Source: Clostridia bacterium
GTDB taxonomy: Bacteria; Bacillota; Clostridia; Oscillospirales; Acutalibacteraceae
Direction of reading: 5' to 3'
Assembly (NCBI GenBank): GCA_017381395.1
Contig: JAFOCH010000033.1
Location: forward strand, 1 to 7,570
Length of the DNA stretch: 7,570 nt
How positions within the stretch are numbered: position 1 is the first letter of the stretch; every line of letters begins with the position of its first letter. The notes under the pieces are model-generated. The model made no database searches and was not told where the DNA came from. It saw only the letters and a list, made by a program, of their open reading frames with translations. The position numbers were made by a program, and so were the translations under genes. Below are positions 1 through 5,100 of this stretch, piece after piece.

Positions 1-268
1 CGAGGACCTCGGCGCAGTTGAAGAAGATCTTTACGATGACGAGGACGAAGATGATTGCGATTGCTGCTGCGGTGACGAGGACTTTTACGAAGTAGAATGC
101 CCCGCTTGCCACGAAACAATCTGCCTCGACGAAGATATGCTTTGCGAAGGCGAAATCGAATGCCCGAATTGCGGCACCGATCTCGAATTCGACTTTGACG
201 AGTGCGACTGCTGCGGCGACGATTGCGATTGCGACAGCGATTGTGATTGCGGCTGCCAGGATAAATAA
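1..268 (+). CDS. Acidic cysteine-rich zinc-ribbon protein (CD1247 N-terminal-domain type), C-terminal part only
   Basis: The open frame enters from the left edge (first full codon at 2) and ends at TAA 266-268, leaving 88 visible residues. Two CPxC knuckles, CPAC (residues 33-36) and CPNC (54-57), are 17 residues apart and flank a LDED...GEIE segment, which reads as a zinc ribbon. By my count 18 of 88 residues are Cys and 38 are Asp or Glu; the only Lys is the last residue and there is no Arg. The last ~20 residues alternate Cys and Asp (CDCCGDDCDCD...), resembling a metal-binding tail. The AVEEDLYDDEDED lead-in followed by a paired-CPxC ribbon resembles the Clostridia proteins named for a CD1247 N-terminal domain, sometimes labelled AraC-like regulators; I recognise this from memory. 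The N-terminal domain lies outside the window and the function is unknown. Zn or other metal binding is inferred. The gene converges on rnmV across a shared terminator. Confidence 0.7.
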   Translation, partial: EDLGAVEEDLYDDEDEDDCDCCCGDEDFYEVECPACHETICLDEDMLCEGEIECPNCGTDLEFDFDECDCCGDDCDCDSDCDCGCQDK

Positions 269-284
269 TTTAAGTTTAATAGTT

Positions 285-322
285 AAAAAAGCACGGTTGC
301 TTCACGCAACCGTGCTTTTTTT
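285..322. terminator. Bidirectional intrinsic terminator between convergent genes
   Basis: A perfect 10-bp stem (291-300 pairing with 306-315, GC-rich, arm GCACGGTTGC) closes a 5-base loop TTCAC. It is preceded by six A (285-290) and followed by seven T (316-322). Read on + it ends the acidic zinc-ribbon gene, whose stop is at 268. Read on - the A-run becomes a U-tract, so it also ends the alaS-to-rnmV unit. On - the hairpin starts directly after the rnmV stop codon at 324-326. Confidence 0.93.
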
Positions 323-323
323 G

Positions 324-923
324 TTATTCATTATTCATCAGCTTATTTACCGCTGATTTATATTTATCGTAGGTGACCAGATTTTCGAGTGCCTTTGGTA
401 TCGCATTTGCCGACAGCCGCTTTGGCAGTCCTAGTATTTGCATCAACTTTTCGCGAAGCTGCTTTGAGTTTTCGCCGCCGTAAAGTCCATCGTCGTAGAG
501 ATCACTTTTGGTCACTCGGCGGACGTTATCCTCGGTCAACACGCTATCATCAAGCGGGACACCCGCCGCTTTTAGCGCATTCAGGATAATCTCCTCCGAC
601 ACCCCTTCGACACCCAGAAGCCCGTCGGCAGAGTCCTTTTCCTTTCGCTTTTCCCTGCCCTTTATATCGGGGATATAGACGTTAATGATTTCGCCCGAAA
701 CGGTGGACGAAATATGCGAGCGAATCAAAAATCCCGCCGAATCAGAATCGGTCATAACGATAATTCCGCGCGTTTTTGCCAATTTTCTGATAAAATCGCG
801 CTTTTCCGTATCCTTGAAAATTCTGAAACCGTCGGTTTCGATAATCAGCCCGTCAATTATTGATGATAGCTTGATTTTATCATACTTTCCCTCAACGATA
901 ATCGCTTGTTTGAGCTTTATCAT
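324..923 (-). CDS. rnmV: Ribonuclease M5 (5S rRNA maturation endonuclease)
   Basis: A 199-residue protein of normal family length. RNase M5 cuts both strands of the 5S rRNA precursor stem in low-GC Gram-positives, working on precursor bound by ribosomal protein L18. The N-terminal half is a Toprim domain: the first acidic motif is IIVEGKYDK, with Glu11, and the second is VMTDSDSAG, with Asp59 and Asp61. These are the metal-binding acidic residues expected of Toprim nucleases. The lysine/arginine-rich IKGREKRKEKD stretch and the GLLGVEGV segment (about 88-109) are typical linkers. The rest, to residue 199, matches the DUF4093-type C-terminal domain. The gene starts only 4 bases after the holA stop, so it is probably translationally coupled. 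It is the last gene before the terminator. In many Firmicutes rnmV lies next to ksgA or tatD; neither is next to it here. Confidence 0.92.
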   Translation of the reverse strand: MIKLKQAIIVEGKYDKIKLSSIIDGLIIETDGFRIFKDTEKRDFIRKLAKTRGIIVMTDSDSAGFLIRSHISSTVSGEIINVYIPDIKGREKRKEKDSADGLLGVEGVSEEIILNALKAAGVPLDDSVLTEDNVRRVTKSDLYDDGLYGGENSKQLREKLMQILGLPKRLSANAIPKALENLVTYDKYKSAVNKLMNNE

Positions 924-927
924 ACGC

Positions 928-1968
928 TTATCTTTCCCCCGCGAGCTGAATGAGCTGCATCACCGTTTTATCCACAAGGAGTCGCGCGTCGAGCTGGGTG
1001 GATTTGAGCGCAATATCGGTCTCGCGAAGCACGTTCAGTGCCTTTCTCAAGGTAAACACGCTCATTTTTCGAGCATTTTGCGAGGCATATTTGAGCTTAA
1101 AGGCATTCTTTCCATATCCGAAATCGGCACCGATGCTTTCGGCATTTTCACCCTCCGATTCGGCAACCTTCGCCCTATACATATCGACGTAAGCAGAGCT
1201 CAGTGCCGCAATTATCGCAATCGAATCGACGCACTGTGCCGCCAAATCGGCAAGCATTGTGTACACCCTTTCGACATCGCGAGCGCATACGGCATTGATA
1301 AGCTTATACGCCTTTTCATCGGGTGTTTTTACCGCCAGAGCATCAATCTCCTTTTCGGTAATTATGCCGTCCTTACCGACAAAATCGCACAGTTTGTCGA
1401 CCTCGGAAAAGAGATTGGTCATATCACTACCACAAACGCGGATAAGATACCTTGCCCCTGTAGGCTGGAGATTGATTGAGCGTGATGCCGCCCTTTTTGT
1501 CACCATTCGGACAAGGTCGGCCTCCTCGCGTAAATTAAGCTCGACGAGTGCGCCGTGCTTTTTGACTGCGTCGAATACTTTTTTTGCCTTTGCCGACTTT
1601 GACGGGGTGACGCTCAGTTGTTCAAGACGAAGGAGCAAAACGCAGGCCTCGGGCATATCGGAGATGAGGTCGACCAACTTTTCGACCTCAGTTTCGTCGG
1701 CGGATGCAAAATTATAGTCGCATACCGAAACGCAGGAATAATCGCTCATCATTGGAATAGCATCGGCGGCGGCAATTATATCGTCCACCTTTACCGAGCT
1801 GTCAAATCGGTGCAAATTGAGGTCCTCAAAGTCGGTAACCGCCTTTTTTATAATTGCTGACGAGTAATATTTTTTGAGATAATCTTCATTTCCGTAAATC
1901 AAATAAACCGATTTGAAATCAGCTTTTTTAATATCTTCGATAAGCTCTTTTTCAGTTATAGCCGGCAT
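928..1968 (-). CDS. holA: DNA polymerase III subunit delta (clamp-loader subunit)
   Basis: A 346-residue protein, the usual length for the delta subunit. Delta opens the beta sliding-clamp ring as part of the clamp-loader complex. Family hallmarks are visible in order. The first is the N-terminal VYLIYGNEDYLKKYY (21-35). The second is an ATPase-like fold core without a functional Walker A, with the strand CVLLLRLEQ (109-117). The third is the GSDMTNLFSEVDKLCDFVG segment (180-198), followed by ITEKEIDALAV. The fourth is DEKAYKLINAVCARDVERV (217-235), leading into the helical collar domain. It ends with the ALNVLRETDIALKSTQ-type segment (310-325), which closes the family. A strong ribosome-binding site precedes it, 12 bases separate it from comEC and 4 from rnmV. 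The comEC-holA order is common in Firmicutes. Nothing in the gene looks broken. Confidence 0.95.
   Translation of the reverse strand: MPAITEKELIEDIKKADFKSVYLIYGNEDYLKKYYSSAIIKKAVTDFEDLNLHRFDSSVKVDDIIAAADAIPMMSDYSCVSVCDYNFASADETEVEKLVDLISDMPEACVLLLRLEQLSVTPSKSAKAKKVFDAVKKHGALVELNLREEADLVRMVTKRAASRSINLQPTGARYLIRVCGSDMTNLFSEVDKLCDFVGKDGIITEKEIDALAVKTPDEKAYKLINAVCARDVERVYTMLADLAAQCVDSIAIIAALSSAYVDMYRAKVAESEGENAESIGADFGYGKNAFKLKYASQNARKMSVFTLRKALNVLRETDIALKSTQLDARLLVDKTVMQLIQLAGER
932..940 (-). promoter_or_regulatory. Shine-Dalgarno for rnmV inside the end of holA
   Basis: On the - strand GGGGGAAAG lies 8 bases before the rnmV ATG and overlaps the final Gly-Glu-Arg codons of holA. It is G-rich rather than the AGGAGG consensus. 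Its position supports the ATG at 923 and coupled translation of holA and rnmV. Confidence 0.6.
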
Positions 1969-1975
1969 ATTTTTT

Positions 1976-1983
1976 CTCCTTTA
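1976..1983 (-). promoter_or_regulatory. Strong Shine-Dalgarno for holA overlapping the comEC stop codon
   Basis: On the - strand TAAAGGAG includes the TAA stop of comEC and sits 7 bases before the holA ATG. It is the closest match to consensus in the window, fixes the start at 1968, and implies reinitiation by ribosomes finishing comEC. Confidence 0.8.
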
Positions 1984-4131
1984 ATAAAGATTTTCGTACT
2001 CGATATTATAACCTCGGTCGGTTACCGCGATCTCCGCATTTTTACCGTTTGAAAGGGAGTACGGCTGCACCCCACCCATTGTCAAAAGATTGGCTTTATT
2101 GGCGGTTTCGGTTTCCTCTCCCATCATTATAACACATTTTGCATCGCAGGTGGTAGCAATAAATTCGCTTGGTGCGATAATTATGTCCGCTTTCGGCGAA
2201 CTAGTATACTCAGTAGGGATAAAAATTCGCGTTTTTGCCACCGTTAATATTATCCCATCATCCGTCACCGAAAGGTCGACCTTATCGGTCAGCTCCACCT
2301 CACAATTAGCATATCCTATTCTATCGACCCCGTCAAGTGTCATAAGGTCAATTCGTTGATCGCTATACATTATTTGGTCGGTGGAAATGTGTTTTAAAAG
2401 GGTGGTTGCCCCCTTTGATAATTTATCGCAATCACTCGGCAAAACAATGAGGTCAAGCTTGTTTATGCCGTCGCCCTTTATATCATTTGCGATCCTTTTT
2501 GCGACGTACGAAGCGTCGGCACTACCGACCAAAATGTTTCGGCCGCCGTCACAAATCAGCACTGCCGAGCCCGATTCACTGCCGTAAACCCGTAACGAAA
2601 CGGGACTCGGCAAAACAAAGCTTGGCAAAATCACTATCAGTTCGATTGCAAGCGCGGCCGACAGGGCAATTATTTTTATTCGGCGGCGAGAATTTACAAA
2701 GAAAAACAGGAGTATCACCGCCGAAATTAGCGCACACAGAAGCATGGTTGACCTGCCACTCATATCAACCTGTGAAAAGCTGATTTTATTCATTATCTCG
2801 GCGACAAATAAAATAAATTTGGCGCAAATGGCAGAAATAAACAAAAGCACCTCGCCTATAAACGAAAGCGCCCCAGTTAAGCAGAGTAATACGCCAAACG
2901 CCGCAAAACAAACTGCGAGGGTTACTGCGGTTGACGTCATTACGTTGGTGATAACGGCAAGCGGATTTACATAGCCGAATGTGATAATGGCTATCGGCAA
3001 TGACATTAGCTGCGCCGAAATGGTCACCAGCGCTATCAAAAGCAAATCGCGTACTAATTTAAAACGGCAGATTGAAAGTTTCATCACCCATTTGCGCAGT
3101 TTGGGTTCGATTAAAATAATTCCGAGGGTCGAAAACACCGTAAGCAAAAAGGACACCGAGCAAACCGAAAAAGGATTGAAGATGCACTGAAGAAGCACCG
3201 CTAAACCAAGCGAATTGAGCGGATACACCCTTTTGTAAACAGCATTTCCGCAAAAACAAATCATGCTCGTTATCCCTGCACGGATTACCGACGGAGTGAA
3301 TCCCGCGAGAGCCATTAGTCCGAAAATGAACGGAATGGTAACGAAGGCGGCAATTCGTCGCGAACGAACAAGTCGCCTAAGAACAGATATAATCAGCCAC
3401 GAAAGAATCGACAAATGAAGCCCCGAAACCACAGTAATATGCGAAATTCCGCTACCCTTTACCGCACTGTATGCCGAATCGGAAAGTCCACTTCTGTCCC
3501 CGATTAGCATCGAGGTAATAAGAGCGCCTTCATCACCATTTAAGTAGCGCGACACGGTATTTCTAACCGCTTGCCGAGCCGCTACCGCATAGCGGTACAC
3601 ACCGCCATCTCCCTGCTCGATGATTGGCTTGCTTTTGGTACTAATATTTGCGCAGATATAGATATTTTCGCCGTAAAAATCTTCTAAACCCGTATCGTAA
3701 AAGGTCATTTCGGCCGTAACCTTATCAAATTCACAAAAGCCAAGGTCTGCATACGAAACAACCATAAACTTAAATCCGCTCAAATCGCTACCCGAAAGCT
3801 TATCTGCCTTCATTTTATAAACGACCTTTTCATCGGTATATTCCGGTTCGTCAAGTAAATGCGCTTCGACAATATGAGTACTGCCGTTGAGTGCCTTTAC
3901 ATCCTTTACATTCAGATTATAAAAGGCGCATATCAGCCCCAAAGCCAGAGCCGATGAAAACAAAATGGTCGGGAGTAGCGACTCTTTTTTGCGTAAAATA
4001 GCGGTAAAAAATATCGCGCCTATAAACACTAATACACCCACCACCGCACATATCTCGAACGAAAGATACTGTGCGATGATGAGTGTACCGAATACTGTGA
4101 ATGCAATTTTTGTAACCTGGGCGCTTTTCAT
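1981..4131 (-). CDS. comEC: ComEC/Rec2-family DNA-uptake channel with a degenerate metallo-beta-lactamase-like C-terminus
   Basis: A 716-residue polytopic membrane protein. ComEC is the inner-membrane channel that brings single-stranded DNA into the cell during transformation. Hydrophobic segments at about 8-26, 28-46 and 52-71 lead into a DUF4131/OB-fold-like extracytoplasmic region (about 75-175). The Competence domain follows, carrying LITSMLIGDRSGLSD (204-218), the signature HITVVSGLHLS (231-241) and GFTPSVIRAGIT (277-288), then a series of membrane helices to about residue 506. The C-terminal ~205 residues (511-716) lie where the metallo-beta-lactamase domain usually is and keep its strand pattern. 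Its ligand motifs are changed: the HxDxDH position reads PSDCDK (565-570), the VGQGD position reads YGSESGS, and the later HHG position reads APS (653-655). The frame is intact, so this is not a pseudogene. An SD-like TTAAGGGG lies 9 bases before the ATG. Whether the organism is transformable cannot be judged here. Confidence 0.92.
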   Translation of the reverse strand: MKSAQVTKIAFTVFGTLIIAQYLSFEICAVVGVLVFIGAIFFTAILRKKESLLPTILFSSALALGLICAFYNLNVKDVKALNGSTHIVEAHLLDEPEYTDEKVVYKMKADKLSGSDLSGFKFMVVSYADLGFCEFDKVTAEMTFYDTGLEDFYGENIYICANISTKSKPIIEQGDGGVYRYAVAARQAVRNTVSRYLNGDEGALITSMLIGDRSGLSDSAYSAVKGSGISHITVVSGLHLSILSWLIISVLRRLVRSRRIAAFVTIPFIFGLMALAGFTPSVIRAGITSMICFCGNAVYKRVYPLNSLGLAVLLQCIFNPFSVCSVSFLLTVFSTLGIILIEPKLRKWVMKLSICRFKLVRDLLLIALVTISAQLMSLPIAIITFGYVNPLAVITNVMTSTAVTLAVCFAAFGVLLCLTGALSFIGEVLLFISAICAKFILFVAEIMNKISFSQVDMSGRSTMLLCALISAVILLFFFVNSRRRIKIIALSAALAIELIVILPSFVLPSPVSLRVYGSESGSAVLICDGGRNILVGSADASYVAKRIANDIKGDGINKLDLIVLPSDCDKLSKGATTLLKHISTDQIMYSDQRIDLMTLDGVDRIGYANCEVELTDKVDLSVTDDGIILTVAKTRIFIPTEYTSSPKADIIIAPSEFIATTCDAKCVIMMGEETETANKANLLTMGGVQPYSLSNGKNAEIAVTDRGYNIEYENLY

Positions 4132-4164
4132 TGACCGTTGCCCCTTAATAGATTTTAGCCGCTA

Positions 4165-4701
4165 TTATTTAAAGAAAAGAGGCAGTTTGTCAAGGAATAT
4201 AATATCATCTCTGTCGGCGGCGTCGCCCTCAGCAAGTACTGCGCAGGCACACGCCTCGATGCCGTTTGCCTCACTGACAAGCTTTCTTACCGCTTCGAGT
4301 GATTCGCCCGTCGAAATTACGTCATCCACGATAAGTACGCGCTTACCCTCGATTTTTTCAATCTCGTCCTTGCCGAGAAAGAGCTTCTGCACGTTACCGG
4401 TGGTGATGGATTTTACTTCGACAGAAAGCGGATTTTCCATATACACCTTTACTCCCTTACGGGCAACTGCGTAAGGTTTTCCGCTCTGGCGAGCCATTTC
4501 GTAGGCGAGAGGGATACTCTTTGCCTCCGGGGTGAGAATAATGTCGAATTCGGGAACCTTTTTGAGCAGTTCCTCTGCCGCCTTGACGGTGATTTCGACG
4601 TCGCCAAAGAGAATGAATGCCGCTATATCAAGCGTGTCGCTGACGGCAAACTTTTTAAGCTCGCGGTCGAGTCCTGCTATCTTCATTTTATATGTAGCCA
4701 T
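4165..4701 (-). CDS. Phosphoribosyltransferase family protein (adenine-PRTase-like, type I)
   Basis: A 178-residue cytoplasmic type I phosphoribosyltransferase. The 13-residue PRPP-binding loop VLIVDDVISTGES (122-134) shows two acidic residues followed by a STG turn, diagnostic of the fold. Upstream, LTPEAKSIPLAYEMA (56-70) sits where APT-type enzymes hold the base and pyrophosphate site, and ARKGVKVYM (80-88) is the following strand. The layout resembles adenine/xanthine PRTases (COG0503), so purine salvage (base + PRPP to nucleotide + PPi) is likely. It diverges from classical Apt between residues 85 and 120, so I give no symbol, and substrate specificity is uncertain. The start at 4701 is supported by GGGGG 9 bases upstream; Met6 is an in-frame alternative. 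It follows the HIT gene by 43 bases and precedes comEC by 33. Confidence 0.85.
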   Translation of the reverse strand: MATYKMKIAGLDRELKKFAVSDTLDIAAFILFGDVEITVKAAEELLKKVPEFDIILTPEAKSIPLAYEMARQSGKPYAVARKGVKVYMENPLSVEVKSITTGNVQKLFLGKDEIEKIEGKRVLIVDDVISTGESLEAVRKLVSEANGIEACACAVLAEGDAADRDDIIFLDKLPLFFK

Positions 4702-4744
4702 ATTTTTTTACCCCCAATTAAATGTAAAAGTTGGTTTAACTTAA

Positions 4745-5083
4745 TCAGCCGGGAGGCCAAGCAAGCATTCTGCCTGCGAGGAGGTGAAAGTGCAGATGAC
4801 CTACCGTCTGGCCGCCTTCCTCACCGCAATTATTTACGATTCGGTAGCCCTTTTCGAGATTTTCCGCCTTTGCAATTTTTGCGGCAGCTTCGAATATTTT
4901 TGCTACAACAAAGCTATTTTCCTCGGTAATTTCGTCGGCGCATTTGATATGCATTTTCGGCACGATCACGGCGTGAAAGGGTGCCTGCGGAGCTATGTCC
5001 GCAAAGGCATAAACCGTTTCATCCTCGTAAATTTTGGTTGACGGAATTTCTCCGTTTACTATTTTACAAAAAAGGCAATCCAT
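4745..5083 (-). CDS. HIT-family (histidine triad) nucleotide-binding protein, HinT-like
   Basis: A complete 112-residue HIT protein, the usual length of the Hint branch. These enzymes hydrolyse purine nucleoside phosphoramidates and aminoacyl-adenylates to AMP. The catalytic triad is GHLHFHLLAG, with His96, His98 and His100; His98 would be the nucleophile by family analogy. The N-terminus CLFCKIVNGEIPS holds Cys3 and Cys6. Together with a histidine in the PKMHI segment (His45) and the triad region, they match the zinc-binding subset of the family. FADIAPQAPFHAVIVPKMHI (27-46) is the conserved nucleotide-pocket strand. The protein ends in the WPPG tail typical of Hint proteins, so the C-terminus is complete. 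It starts 17 bases after the alaS stop, with AAAAGGGAG (5092-5100) placed 8 bases before the ATG. It would be called hinT in many genomes. Confidence 0.95.
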   Translation of the reverse strand: MDCLFCKIVNGEIPSTKIYEDETVYAFADIAPQAPFHAVIVPKMHIKCADEITEENSFVVAKIFEAAAKIAKAENLEKGYRIVNNCGEEGGQTVGHLHFHLLAGRMLAWPPG

Positions 5084-5100
5084 ATATTACACTCCCTTTT

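Noticed and set aside
1..268. Cys/Asp repeat region as a ferredoxin or rubredoxin
   Set aside because: The two CPxC knuckles lie 17 residues apart without the CxxCxxCxxxCP ferredoxin pattern or the rubredoxin aromatic core. A zinc ribbon fits better.
685..1479. 264-codon open frame on the + strand across rnmV and holA
   Set aside because: It runs antisense to two well-recognised genes across their junction, has no recognisable domain, and its composition is that expected from complementary codons. It is a shadow frame.
1981..4131. comEC as a pseudogene
   Set aside because: The frame is complete over 716 codons, the membrane signature motifs are intact and the flanking translational signals are good. 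Only the C-terminal ligand motifs are altered.
3965..4474. 169-codon + strand frame spanning the comEC start and the PRTase end
   Set aside because: It is antisense to the conserved PRPP loop and the comEC N-terminus, with low-complexity Ser/Thr/Ala-rich content. It is a shadow frame.
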